Shown: positions 41,040 to 50,900 of the stretch, piece after piece
How positions within the stretch are numbered: position 1 is the first letter of the stretch
Layout: each line of letters starts with the position of its first letter
Origin: an uncultured archaeon
GTDB taxonomy: Archaea; Thermoproteota; Bathyarchaeia; Bathyarchaeales; Bathycorpusculaceae
DNA: 52,587 nucleotides
Assembly: GCA_938023865.1 (NCBI GenBank)
Contig: CALJDG010000012.1
Span: 1 to 52,587 of the forward strand
Reading direction: 5' to 3'
Notes under the pieces: generated by a model
Seen by the model: the letters and a program-made list of their open reading frames with translations, nothing else
What the model was told of the DNA's origin: nothing
Databases searched by the model: none
Made by a program: the position numbers and the translations under genes

Positions 41040-42296
41040 GTGTTAATGAAAGATGCAAGCATACTTGACGATGTCTTTGATAGGTTCTTTAATACGGTAG
41101 GAGTGTTTAAGGACCGGGAGGTTCTTCGTCATGACTACTTGCCTGAAAGGCTTCCTCATCGGGAAGAGCAGATCCGACGACTTGGTGAGGTAATAGCACC
41201 AATTTTGAAGGGTGCCCGATGTTCCAACATCTTTGTCTATGGGAAAACTGGGACAGGTAAGACGGCTGTGACAAAGCATGTTCTGAACCGGTTGGAGGCC
41301 AAAGCAAAGGAAGTAGGGGCCTCTGTAAGTTTTTGTTATGTGAATTGCCGCTTAGCTGGGACAGAGTACCGGGTTCTTGCAAACTTATGTCAGGGCATTC
41401 GCCTTGCAGTTCCATTCACTGGGCTATCTTTGGGGGAGGTTTTTGATAGGTTTAAGGAAGGCTTGGATATGGCTAAAAGAATACTTATTATAGCTCTTGA
41501 TGAGGTAGACGCTATAATAAAGGCTCGGAGCGACATTCTCTTATACGAACTTACAAGAATTAACGAAACATTAGCCCGTAGCAGAGTCTCTATTATTGGT
41601 ATTTCTAACGATTTACGCTTAAAAGAGTTCTTAGATCCCAGAGTTTTAAGTTCACTTAGCGAAGAAGAAATTGTCTTTAGGCCCTATAATGCGACTGAAC
41701 TGCGAAATATCTTAGCTGAGCGAGCGCAGTTGGCCTTTCGAGAAGGAGCCCTAAGTGAGGGAGCCTTAAGTCTTTGTGCGGCTTTGGCTGCTGCTGAGCA
41801 TGGTGATGCTCGAAGGGCTTTGGATTTGCTCAGGGTTTCGGGCGAAGTTGCAGAACGTAAAGGCGCAAGCAACGTGACCGAGGAACACGTTCGCGAGGCT
41901 GAGCGACTCATAGAGCATAATAAGGTGCTTGACGCCTTGGCAAATTTGACCCTACACTCTAAGCTTGTAATGTTAAGCGTCTACCACCTTATTAGAGCCA
42001 ATGGTTATCGTGCGATTACAGGCGAAATATACGAGGTTTACACTGAGATCTGTAGTGAATTGGCTGTATCTCCTTTAACTCAGAGGCGAGTTAGCACTTT
42101 GGTTAATGAGCTTGACGCTTTGGGACTGCTGAATGCGCAGGTTGTTAGCATGGGGCGTTATGGACGGACGAAGAGAATCCGCATGGAAGTGACGCGTACC
42201 CTTATTAAAGAAGCCTTCTCTAATGACAGTAGACTTGGACGTTTGATTGATTATGAGCCTAGATGTCTCTCAAAAGATGCGAGTGGTAGGAATTGA
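41040..42296 (+). CDS. orc1: Origin recognition protein Orc1/Cdc6
   Basis: This AAA+ initiator binds origin recognition boxes and loads the MCM helicase. The 418-residue protein has Walker A GKTGTGKT (residues 68-75), Walker B with D154/E155 in IIALDEVDAI, sensor-1 IIGISNDLRLKEFLDPRV, sensor-2 AEHGDARRALDLLRVSG and a C-terminal winged helix (LNAQVVSMGRYGRTKRIRM). The start may be GTG 41040 or ATG 41046; both follow a strong GGAGGAAGGAG. It is directly downstream of the predicted origin and overlaps the DUF99 gene. Confidence 0.96.
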   Translation: MLMKDASILDDVFDRFFNTVGVFKDREVLRHDYLPERLPHREEQIRRLGEVIAPILKGARCSNIFVYGKTGTGKTAVTKHVLNRLEAKAKEVGASVSFCYVNCRLAGTEYRVLANLCQGIRLAVPFTGLSLGEVFDRFKEGLDMAKRILIIALDEVDAIIKARSDILLYELTRINETLARSRVSIIGISNDLRLKEFLDPRVLSSLSEEEIVFRPYNATELRNILAERAQLAFREGALSEGALSLCAALAAAEHGDARRALDLLRVSGEVAERKGASNVTEEHVREAERLIEHNKVLDALANLTLHSKLVMLSVYHLIRANGYRAITGEIYEVYTEICSELAVSPLTQRRVSTLVNELDALGLLNAQVVSMGRYGRTKRIRMEVTRTLIKEAFSNDSRLGRLIDYEPRCLSKDASGRN

Positions 42297-42810
42297 AGAT
42301 GGAAGCTTTGTAAAAGGCGCTACTAAAAAAGCCCTTTTAGCCGCAGTCCTTTTTACGGAGTTAAAGATTGAGGATGTAGCTTTCGCTTGGATAACTGTTG
42401 ACGGCTCAGATGCAACAGACAAAGCGGCAGAAATGCTAAAACAATGGAATTTTGAGACGGTAATGCTTGGCGGCGTATCCTTCGCGGGTTTTAATATAAT
42501 AGACCCTCTGGTTCTTTATCAGAAGTTTCAAAAACCTGTTATCGTCGTGTCAAGGACGGAACCCGATAATAAGGCAGTAAAGCGCGCACTTATTCGGCAT
42601 TTTAGAGACTGGAGAAAACGCTGGGAAGTTTTTGCAAGATTGGGACCTATTCATAAGGTGAAGGTATTAGCTGAAGAACCTCCATTATTTTGTGAAGCCG
42701 TTGGGGCTGATATGGAGTGGGCTAGTCGCCTTATTACAAGTTTTACTGTTTGTGGGAGGGTGCCAGAGCCTCTCCGTGTTGTTAGGTTAATTGCCCGTGG
42801 ACTATCCTAG
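42253..42810 (+). CDS. DUF99 family protein
   Basis: The protein (185 residues from ATG 42253; TTG 42247 is an alternative) matches archaeal DUF99: MRVVGIEDGSFVKG near the start, LMLGGVSFAGFN-like VMLGGVSFAGFNIID, and KPVIVVSRTEPDNKAVKRAL. The family has been compared to endonuclease V folds, but this is only recalled. It overlaps the 3' end of orc1, so the two are co-expressed, which hints at a replication or repair role (inference). Its TAG stop overlaps the DP1 stop by 4 nt (CTAG). Confidence 0.85.
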   Translation: MSLDVSQKMRVVGIEDGSFVKGATKKALLAAVLFTELKIEDVAFAWITVDGSDATDKAAEMLKQWNFETVMLGGVSFAGFNIIDPLVLYQKFQKPVIVVSRTEPDNKAVKRALIRHFRDWRKRWEVFARLGPIHKVKVLAEEPPLFCEAVGADMEWASRLITSFTVCGRVPEPLRVVRLIARGLS

Positions 42811-44390
42811 GCAAATGAGAGGATTCTGGCATCTAATGTTTGGAGGTTTACTACTGGAACCAAGCCAGGCATTGGTGTGAATCCTTGCCTTCGCATGTAT
42901 TCCGTCTGCTCTTGCCAACATCCGGAATTAATAATAGTGACGCCTCTATAATTTGTGTGTCCGACTGTGTGGATGTGCCCAGCATGGAAAATGTCGGGCG
43001 CCTTCTCTACGACAAGGTGGTCTCTACTCTCTGGCGCCAGGGGGGTTTTCCCACCATAAACTGGTGCTAGGTGCCGGCATTGCAAAAGTAGAGTCATGGC
43101 TTTTTCAGGTTGCGTGTAATTTATCCCAGGTACTGTGGAGATTATGTCGTCAAGGCTTCGCCCGTGATACATGAGAACTTCAACGTCGTGGAGGCTAAGG
43201 AGGCAAGGGTTACCAACCGAGTGAATGTTGCTTGCATCGTGAAGTCTCTCTAGAAAGGCATCGGATATTGGCGGTTGTGGTAAGGCCTTTCTTGGAGCGT
43301 CATGGTTTCCAGGAATTATTATTACCTCAATGTAATCTGGGATTTGCTTAATAAGTTTCGAAGCTAACTTATATTGCCCATAAATATCTTTTATCGCGAG
43401 CTCCTTAGCTTGATTTGGGTAAATGCCTATTCCATCAACAATATCGCCGGCTATTAAAACATATTTCACGTGGCTGGCTATTTCTCGCATCTGTCCATTT
43501 CCATATTCTCCCTTTAGCCACAAAACAAACTTATTGAAGAGATGCTCTTGGAATTTAACGCTGCCAACATGCATGTCTGAAGTGAGCACAGCACAAACTG
43601 GAACAGGAGCCTTATTTTGATTCCTTGGAGCAAGATCTGGAAGGATAATGTCTTCAGCTATCAACAAGTTTCCGTGAGTCTTAATCACACTAACGCAAAT
43701 AACTTGGTCCAGCAAGAGGGTTCTTGCTTTGGACAAAAGGTCAGGCGGCGCGTTTTGCGGCACTAGAACAGTTGTGCTTGCGGTAAAATCTTCTAATATT
43801 AAGAGAATTTTTTGTTTAGCTTCCCTTTTCTCAATTATCATACCGATGATTTTGAGTCTTGTGTTGGGCGAGGCCCTCAATGTATCGGCAATTGAAACTG
43901 CTCCTTTTACATCTATCCTTTGCCTCAGCAATTTTTCGATTCGCTCAAACCTATCTCGGAAATATTCGAGATAATCCTCTAATGTTCCGCTTGAGGTTAG
44001 CTTGCTGCCTGCATCCTCGATTATCTTAATTTTAGCTTCAACGTCTTTGGCGTATGGGCGGAAAAATCTCTTCCCTTCAAGGATTAACTGCGATTGCGCA
44101 AGCTGCTCTTGCGGGGTTACTTGGGGAGGTGTAGCCCCTTCCACCTTTGCTTCTGAATAGGAACTCTCAACGTTTTTAGGCTTTTTTACAATCTCTTCTA
44201 AAAGGCTCCTTTCGATGAAAAGTGGCTTTTCCTTCAAGGATTCTATTTTAGCCAAGACTTTACTTATTATCTCTACAGGATCTGTGGTTACGGATGCCTC
44301 GTTTAAAAACTCGAAGGCTTCTTTGTTAAGGTGGTATCCCGCAGTGATGGTGAGCTCCACAGCCTTTTGCAGCTTCTCAGAAAAATTCAT
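42807..44390 (-). CDS. polB: DNA polymerase D small subunit DP1 (3'-5' exonuclease)
   Basis: DP1 is the proofreading and accessory subunit of the D-family polymerase. The C-terminal calcineurin-like phosphoesterase domain has all metal motifs: LTSDMHVGSVKF, AGDIVDGIGIYP, IIPGNHDAPRKAL, YHGRSLDDI and FHAGHIHTVGHT, so the exonuclease should be active. An OB fold precedes it (IGMIIEKREAKQKILLILED). I place the start at ATG 44390 (MNFSEKLQKAVEL), which overlaps the DUF429 stop as ATGA and gives 527 residues. An in-frame ATG at 44594 would add 68 arginine- and serine-rich residues lying wholly within DUF429, which I reject. Confidence 0.95.
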   Translation of the reverse strand: MNFSEKLQKAVELTITAGYHLNKEAFEFLNEASVTTDPVEIISKVLAKIESLKEKPLFIERSLLEEIVKKPKNVESSYSEAKVEGATPPQVTPQEQLAQSQLILEGKRFFRPYAKDVEAKIKIIEDAGSKLTSSGTLEDYLEYFRDRFERIEKLLRQRIDVKGAVSIADTLRASPNTRLKIIGMIIEKREAKQKILLILEDFTASTTVLVPQNAPPDLLSKARTLLLDQVICVSVIKTHGNLLIAEDIILPDLAPRNQNKAPVPVCAVLTSDMHVGSVKFQEHLFNKFVLWLKGEYGNGQMREIASHVKYVLIAGDIVDGIGIYPNQAKELAIKDIYGQYKLASKLIKQIPDYIEVIIIPGNHDAPRKALPQPPISDAFLERLHDASNIHSVGNPCLLSLHDVEVLMYHGRSLDDIISTVPGINYTQPEKAMTLLLQCRHLAPVYGGKTPLAPESRDHLVVEKAPDIFHAGHIHTVGHTNYRGVTIINSGCWQEQTEYMRRQGFTPMPGLVPVVNLQTLDARILSFA

Positions 44391-44983
44391 AGCCTTATTT
44401 CTCTCCAATTCCTTTTTGCTGGAACTACAATAAAGCCTTCTTGATGATCTCCTATGCTTTCTGTTAAGCCTGCCATATAGAGGTAACCGGTCAAGGCTGC
44501 TGTAACTGCATCGACTTCGTGCGGCGTTAATGTACGTCGGTTCAGAGAGCCTGCTAAGCCAATACGTTTTAGTATTTTTTGGATTGTTTTCCATTCTTTT
44601 GTTGGCATGCCTAAAGCCTTTCTTGTTGAGGTTGGGTGTACTTCTATTGTTTGTATGCCCATCTCCATTATTAACCTATTTAGCCTAATTGCCCGAAGGG
44701 TTAACGTTCTCATGGCTGGCAAGCCCGGTGGAAAAACGCGGTAACCTATTTTGATTAGATCCTTGTCTGCTTTCCTAAAAATTCCACTTTTTGGAAGTTT
44801 CAGCGGGGCGTCTATTGCCACAATTTTAGGGTTTGCGCGAGTAGCTTTTTTTAAAATTTCTTTGTCTGTGTAAATCAGGCAAGTTTCTACGCTTTTGTTC
44901 CGCCATACCGCCAATCCAGTTGGGTTTTCCTCTTTTCCAGCTAAGTCTATACCAATTATAATTTCGTTTTCCAATTTCAACAC
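44387..44983 (-). CDS. DUF429 family protein (RNase H-like fold)
   Basis: This 198-residue protein of family DUF429 begins IIIGIDLAGKEENPTGLAVW, which is the first strand and catalytic-type Asp of an RNase H-like fold. It continues with PKIVAIDAPLKLP and ends with LTPHEVDAVTAALTGYLY, where Glu/Asp could complete the metal site. Some relatives are predicted nucleases. It is translationally coupled to DP1, so a replication or repair link is plausible (inference). The start is GTG 44983; TTG 44980 is an alternative. Confidence 0.85.
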   Translation of the reverse strand: MLKLENEIIIGIDLAGKEENPTGLAVWRNKSVETCLIYTDKEILKKATRANPKIVAIDAPLKLPKSGIFRKADKDLIKIGYRVFPPGLPAMRTLTLRAIRLNRLIMEMGIQTIEVHPTSTRKALGMPTKEWKTIQKILKRIGLAGSLNRRTLTPHEVDAVTAALTGYLYMAGLTESIGDHQEGFIVVPAKRNWREIRL

Positions 44984-45069
44984 TTATGCTTAAGTTTATA
45001 TATTTAGGTTTTGTTTAAATTTGTCAATACTCGACGTTGTATGAGTACATCATTATGGTGTGATATGGG

Positions 45070-46065
45070 TTGAGAACTGTCCGTAAGATTCAGCGAACAC
45101 CAAGTGGCACATTCTTTGTTTGTATACCAAAAGATTGGGCTGAACGCTATGGATTGAAACGTGGATCTGTTGTAGCAGTAAATGAAACCAGTAATGGCAA
45201 ACTTCTCATAGATCCAAAATATGGGGCAGCGCCTTCTCTGAGCACTATTGTTTTAAAGCCTGGTCCGTATTTGGGTCGTGAGATCGTTGGGAAATATTTG
45301 CTGGGATATGACATTATTCGTGTGGAAGGTAAAGAGCCCATAAGCTTTGAGGTTCGAGAAAATGTTAAGAAGACTGTCAGCCGCCTAGTGGGCCTCGAGA
45401 TAATCGAGGAGGATTACTCAAAAATTGTTTTGCAGTGTTTGCTTGAGCCTTCCAGTTTTCCACCTGAAAAGATTCTGCGTAGGGGATATTCGATAGCCGC
45501 GGGGATGCACCGGGATGTTGTTAACGCCCTGGTTGATGGCGATGTTCATATGGCCAAAAGTGTGATAGCCCGAGACGAGGAGGTTAATAGGCTTTATTTC
45601 CTTCTTGTGAGGATCCTCCGAACAATTATTCAAAATCCAAGCCTAAGTGAAAAGCTTGGAGTTCAACCAATAGAATGCCTTGATTACCGTCTTGCAGCGA
45701 GCCTCGTTGAGACCATAGGGGATGAGTGCGTCCGTACAGCATTTAAAGTGTCAGAGTTGAGAGGAGCAAAGTTAGAAGAAGATTTGAAGAAGTTAATTGT
45801 CCAATTCCATTCCATATGCTTTGGGGCTCATGAAAATGCCCTAAAGGCATTCTTTGCCGGCGATACTAATTTGGCGGAAGATGTGCGAATCATGAGGGAC
45901 GACGTGGAAAAAGCCGTAGCAGCCATCGAAAAGAGCGCGAAAAGCCAAAGCCTTGAAGTAATGCCCCACCTTTTAGCCGCGGTTTCAACTTTGCAACAAA
46001 TATATGAGCACAGCGTGGACATTGCTGATTTGGCCATGCCTAAAAAACTGCCAAGTGAAAGGTGA
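45070..46065 (+). CDS. AbrB-PhoU fusion, predicted phosphate-uptake regulator
   Basis: The 331-residue protein has an N-terminal SpoVT/AbrB DNA-binding hairpin (RKIQRTPSGTFFVCIPKDWAERYG ending GLKRGSVVAVNE). Two PhoU-like helical bundles follow (about residues 110-325; for example AAGMHRDVVNALVDGDVHMAK and HENALKAFFAGDTNLAEDV). Fusions of this type are common in archaea and are annotated as PhoU-family regulators of phosphate transport. No pst genes are in the window. TTG start at 45070 with GGGT just upstream. It overlaps or abuts the uridine phosphorylase gene. Confidence 0.88.
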   Translation: MRTVRKIQRTPSGTFFVCIPKDWAERYGLKRGSVVAVNETSNGKLLIDPKYGAAPSLSTIVLKPGPYLGREIVGKYLLGYDIIRVEGKEPISFEVRENVKKTVSRLVGLEIIEEDYSKIVLQCLLEPSSFPPEKILRRGYSIAAGMHRDVVNALVDGDVHMAKSVIARDEEVNRLYFLLVRILRTIIQNPSLSEKLGVQPIECLDYRLAASLVETIGDECVRTAFKVSELRGAKLEEDLKKLIVQFHSICFGAHENALKAFFAGDTNLAEDVRIMRDDVEKAVAAIEKSAKSQSLEVMPHLLAAVSTLQQIYEHSVDIADLAMPKKLPSER

Positions 46066-46067
46066 AA

Positions 46068-46874
46068 ATGATGCCCCACACGTTGGCTAGTGGTAAACAG
46101 TACCACATAGCATGCAAAAAAGGAGACTTGGCCGGGTATCTACTTGTTCCAGGCGACCCGGACCGCGTTCTAAAAATAGCGAAGTTTTGGGATTCAGCTA
46201 GAGAAGTTTCATGCCATAGGGAGTTTCGGAGCTTTTCGGGTGCATATAAAGGAGTTCCGATATCTACCATTTCAAGCGGCATTGGACCAGCGTGTATGGC
46301 GATAGTTGTTAATGAGGCTTCGGCCATAGGCGTCCATACTTTTATACGTGTAGGAAGTTCAGGAGCAATTCAAAGGGGCGTAGAATGCGGGGACCTCGTT
46401 ATTTCGTCGGCTGCTGTCCGCCTTGATGGGACGAGTAACTGCTACATTATGCCGGAATATCCCGCCACAGCCAGCTACGAGGTTTTGTTGGCTTTGATTG
46501 AAGCGGCTGAAAGCCTTGGCATAAACAATTATCATGTAGATGTAACAGCCACAACATCAGACTTTTATGCTGGACAGAGCCGTCTAACAAAAACCAAAAC
46601 AGCCAACATCCTTCAAATTCTGCAAGAAGCCGCGGTGCTCAATTTTGAGATGGAAACTGCCGTCCTCTATACACTTGCTGCCCTCTACGACCTAAGGGCT
46701 GGAGCAATTTGCGCCGTCTACGCGAATAGATGCACCGGTGAATTTAAACCTGGCGAGGGTGAGGAAAACGCCATGAAAGTAGCCAACGAAGCAGTGAAAA
46801 TCCTAAATGAATGGGATGAAAAGAAGAAAGAAAGAGGTAAGAAGTGGCTTTTTCCATCGCTTATTAGGGCATAA
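46068..46874 (+). CDS. udp: Uridine phosphorylase-family nucleoside phosphorylase
   Basis: This enzyme cleaves uridine or related nucleosides with phosphate to base and ribose-1-phosphate. The 268-residue protein has YLLVPGDPDRVLKIAKFWD (phosphate site), ISSGIGPACMAIVVNE, the GSSGAIQ loop of the family, and the base/ribose site NFEMETAVLYTLAALYDLR. Start codons GTG 46062, ATG 46068 and ATG 46071 all fit; AGGTG precedes them. It overlaps or follows the PhoU-like gene with no gap, so the two are co-transcribed. Confidence 0.9.
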   Translation: MMPHTLASGKQYHIACKKGDLAGYLLVPGDPDRVLKIAKFWDSAREVSCHREFRSFSGAYKGVPISTISSGIGPACMAIVVNEASAIGVHTFIRVGSSGAIQRGVECGDLVISSAAVRLDGTSNCYIMPEYPATASYEVLLALIEAAESLGINNYHVDVTATTSDFYAGQSRLTKTKTANILQILQEAAVLNFEMETAVLYTLAALYDLRAGAICAVYANRCTGEFKPGEGEENAMKVANEAVKILNEWDEKKKERGKKWLFPSLIRA

Positions 46875-46908
46875 CCCTTTTAGAATCTAAAAACCTTTTA
46901 ACTTGTAG

Positions 46909-47030
46909 GCCGGGGTGGCGGAGTGGTTAACGCGCTGGCCTCGAGATCTCGCTAAACGCTTAGAAAGGGGCTTTGACAAGGAAGCCAGTGGGCCTTCGGG
47001 CTCGCAGGGGTTCGAATCCCCTCCCCGGCG
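46909..47030 (+). tRNA. trnS: tRNA-Ser(CGA) with a 37-nt intron
   Basis: Acceptor GCCGGGG (46909-46915) pairs with CCCCGGC (47023-47029), with discriminator G. The D-arm is GCG...CGC. The anticodon stem CTGGC (46935-46939) pairs with GCCAG (46984-46988) only if 37 nt (about 46946-46982) are removed after position 37. The loop reads CTCGAG|A, so the anticodon is CGA (Ser, codon UCG). A long variable arm (GGGCC-TTCG-GGCTC) and the T-arm AGGGG-TTCGAAT-CCCCT confirm class-II tRNA-Ser. CCA is not encoded. Mature length is about 85 nt. Confidence 0.92.
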
Positions 47031-47166
47031 CTGTTTGCCAGCTAGTGCTCATTTCTAATATATACCCTTGGTTTGCGACCTTCTATGATTCAAATAATGA
47101 CTCTTGTTGTTAATTTTTTCGTTGGAGAGACTTTCATAGTCAAAGACATGAAAAACGCGGGTGTAA

Positions 47167-47289
47167 GACAGGCTGAAGGCGGAGCTTATAGCGGAACTAA
47201 ACATTGAACGCTTCGAATTGAAAAAGGATGGGAAAATCGCCTTTTCTCACCCTGAAGGAACCCACGACGACCTTAATAAGCCGTGTTAA
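47167..47289 (+). pseudogene. Terminase-like C-terminal remnant
   Basis: One short frame reads DRLKAELIAELNIERFELKK followed by DGKIAFSHPEGTHDD and ends at TAA 47287-47289. The pattern RLkaEL...(G)KI.FSHPeGtHDD is that of the nuclease end of large-terminase-like proteins, where the final aspartates bind metal. A stop (TAA at 47164) precedes it in frame, so it cannot be expressed alone. Its end is joined to a COG2401-like fragment. It lies 137 nt after tRNA-Ser. Likely a relic of an integrated element; medium confidence. Confidence 0.5.
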
Positions 47290-47761
47290 GGTGCACCCCA
47301 AATACCGAACCATAGGCTTAGGGGCTAAACTTGTCAGGGAAACATTGCCTTTGGTAGGCACGCCCTACGTGGAAATGCCCGCTGTAATGGCGAAATACAA
47401 CCCCTTCGCAGAAAAAGCCGGCATGCAGAAAATAACGGAGCAGCCTCCACCAAAACAAGCCCTAGCCATAGCCGAAACCCTCAGGCAGCTGGGCTTCAAC
47501 ATCCACTTGCTTGGAAGCCAAAAATACGTTTTGGCAAAATTGCAAAGCCTAAGCGAAAAAGAAATAGCAACTATAAAAGAAGCGTTCACTAAACATTGCC
47601 ATGTAAGGTTCATAAAATGTTTTTCCAGCCACATGCCCTTCGGAAGAAAAGAAGCCTACAGAAAAGATATAATGAAAGCAAGCCTCGAAAGGCTTACCCA
47701 CCTTATAAAAGCATGCGGCTTTCTAATACAAACAAAAGTTTACCTATTTTGGCAAATTTGA
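47228..47761 (+). pseudogene. C-terminal fragment of a COG2401-type ATPase/acetyltransferase gene
   Basis: From about residue 17 the 177-codon frame reads ISRVKVHPKYRTIGLGAKLV, then RETLPLVGTPYVEMPAVMAK, the GNAT-like part of archaeal COG2401 proteins in which an ABC-type ATPase is fused to an acetyltransferase domain. The ATPase half is missing. The first 16 codons read the terminase-like remnant in another frame, so the ATG at 47228 is accidental. The C-terminus ends ACGFLIQTKVYLFWQI. A deletion that joined two genes at about 47270 explains the structure. Whether any protein is made is unknown. Confidence 0.6.
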
Positions 47762-47948
47762 AGTGTCCAACAGCTATTTTCTTTTAAACGTCACTAATGG
47801 AAGTTCTTATGATAACTTAAACCTTTGATGAAATCTGTCTTGAGGTTAACTTATGGTTTATCTGAAGAGCAGACATATAGAAGATTTTTCCGTAAAATTT
47901 AAATTGACATTTAGAGCACAAAAATTTTTGCCATGAGGGGAAAGGGAA

Positions 47949-50900
47949 GTGAAGAAAAAAGCATTTTTAATCATATTTTTACTGTTGCTTTCAATGCCAC
48001 AAATAGCGCTATCAAATAGCTCATCCAGCGATTTTATGAATTTAGATTTCTATGCCACACAAGAACTTACAATTTTCCCAGAAGGATACGGCGACCTACA
48101 AATATTCATTAATGTGCCTAAATCTCCGCTTGCGGATTTATATCGAGAATCTTTTGCCGCCATAAACGCAAGTGTTGAACAGGAAATTGAGGTATCAAGT
48201 TCCATCGGGCAGAACTTTTTTTCAGCAGTATTTAAAGAATACGACTGTTCGCTGGGATTAAGCATCGAGGTAATTTATTCGAAAATGGTACCTAGAGGAA
48301 TCTCCGATGAATTCCGATTCTACATTTACGCCCAAATAATTCCAAGAAACCTTTATGTAACGCAAGGCGATGCAACTGATTTGTGGACTTTTATTATCGG
48401 TCCGATGAACTCTACAATCTTTGCGAAATGCCTTCTCACAAAGGTTGCCTTTGTACAGTTGTTGCTTGACAAATTGCCTGGGAATCAAGTTTATCGGAGT
48501 TTCTCATCAGTCAAAATAAACCTACCGCCTGGAGCCACGCTTCTTAATTACGAAGAGATCTTGCAGCGGAATTGGTTTGTTGATCTTGGAGGGGGTACAT
48601 ATATTGAGGCATCATTGGCGATCGATAAAATAATGATCTTGGATGAATTAATGATAGTAACGGAACATAATATAGCGATCGAGCCAGCCGAACTATGTAA
48701 CATGTTGCAAAATTACAAGCTTTTGACTATTAAGTATTCATTGCCTCATGCTTCAAACCTAAACATAGTAAAGGCAATTGATAAAATGTGCGAGAATTTT
48801 GCTTGGGAATGGGGACCTATATCATTAGTTGATCAAACATTAAGTGCGTTGTGGTCTTATAAGAATGGCGGTATTAGCGTTGAAGCCAATGTGACAGCAC
48901 ATGTTATTTTAGATGTGAGTGGGTATGTAGGATGGATACCTACATTTCCAGGTTGGTGGAATAAGCTTCAACGTTTTGAGGCTTGGATTAAAGTTCAAAT
49001 GCAGGCGGATTTGACGGTTAACGTAAGTGCATCCGCTCAATTCGAAAAGTCCTTTGACATAATAACTTTTAAACCGATAGATTATCCGCTAGTGCTATTT
49101 ATTGGATGGTTCCCTGTTGAAGTTCGCGTTGTTTATAACGTTAATGTAACGCTTGATGTGAATCTAGAGGCTCAGCTTAATGTTGTTGCAAAATGTAGAG
49201 CTAATGCTTGGCTTAAAGCTGGAGTTAGCTGGAACAATACTCATCAGTGGACGCCAATTTTAGAACATAGCATGGGGATTGACCAGATAAGTTCGCAAAT
49301 AAAGGTTAATGTAAAAGCCTCTATCAAACCAAGTTTGATAAACAGATTAGAAATAAGGTTTTACGAAGCTGTGGGACCCTACATTGAAGTGATTCTTTAC
49401 GCGCTAGCAGAAATGGAGAATTTGGAGCTTAAATCAATAAAGGTTGGCTTAGAAGTTTTTGCCGGAATTGATTTTGCCAAACAGCTTAAGCAATTATTGG
49501 GTCTAAGTGAGTGGCGATGGCTTTCATGGGAAACCATTCTCAAAGAATGGGATTTTACTAGAACTCATGACGTAGCGATTTCATTTATTCGAGTATCAAA
49601 GACGAAAATATTTCCTGGCGAAATCATCAATATTATGCTTGAGATCGCAAATTTAGGCCAATATGACGAAAACGTCGAAGTTAACCTCTCCTTCGCGGAT
49701 AAATCCGGATTGAAAACATTGATTGAAACACGTAAGTTTCAATTACCAAAGGGAGCTGGTCTTTGCCCATTGTTTACATGGAATACGATAAATGTACCCG
49801 CTGGAACATATACATTAATAGCAGAGGCAAATATAGACCAAGATGCTGACGCAGCAAACAACCTTTTCAAAACAGTAGTAGAAATTTTGTCTATAGATTT
49901 CTATATTACTTTTGATTATCAAAGAACAGCGTACCCCCCAGGGGAACTAACCCAAACTCAAGTCCACGTAAAAAACCTGCGAAATACTAGAACCACTATT
50001 TGGTTAGGGGTCAGCTTTCATGATCCCACGGGAGAATATGGAAAATATCAACAACAGATAACAATCGTTCCGTCATCAGCTACAATAGATCCAGGTCAAG
50101 TTGCTGATTTTACAGTTACATGGACTATACCAACAGATGCTCCTATAGGCCTTTATAAAATAGCAGTGAACTGCTACAAAGACAACACATTTACCCAGGC
50201 ATATAACGATAACGTGGATCGTGCTGACGTTTTCTATGTTTATAAGCTAAAGATATTAATGCCTACCACTGCAACGCCAGCAATAACTCGAGATATAAAC
50301 AATCCAACGCCCATATTAATTTCTGCAATGTGGATTCCGAAAATCTATCTGGATCCATTTAGTGATAAACAACCAACATTTTCTGTAAAAATTGGCGACA
50401 AGTCAGCAACTGTTCAACCGATCGATTGTTTAATGAGCCACCTAGGAATATATGCTCTTTGGGTTGCTCCTCCCACACAAACTAATGAGGGACTGTTCAA
50501 CCTTAGCGTCACAGTGACATTTAACCAAATGGAAGACTCAGCCATTGAATATGATGCTGTGAAGTATGTAACCGCCCTTCCAACAGAACCAATTGAAAAA
50601 GGTTTGGCTTGGCTTCGCGCTAAACAGCGTGGTGATGGTTCTTGGTATGGGTATTGGGGTGGATATACGTATGTGGGTGTGACCTCGTTGGCTGCTTTGG
50701 CGTTTTTGAATGCGGGTTACGACGAAACAGATCCTACTGTTCGAAAAGCAATCCAGTATATTGTTAGGAATGTTCGTTCTGATGGTTCGATTTACAGCAA
50801 TTTTGATAGTAGGACGTATGAAACTTCTCTAGCTATTATTGCGTTAGTGGCTACACGTAATGAGTCTTATCGCGGTATCATTGATAATGCTAAAAATTGG

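Noticed and set aside
44391-44594. N-terminal extension of DP1 to ATG 44594
   Set aside because: The 68 extra residues are Ser/Arg-rich, unlike DP1, and lie entirely within the DUF429 gene; the ATGA overlap at 44387-44390 gives a better start.
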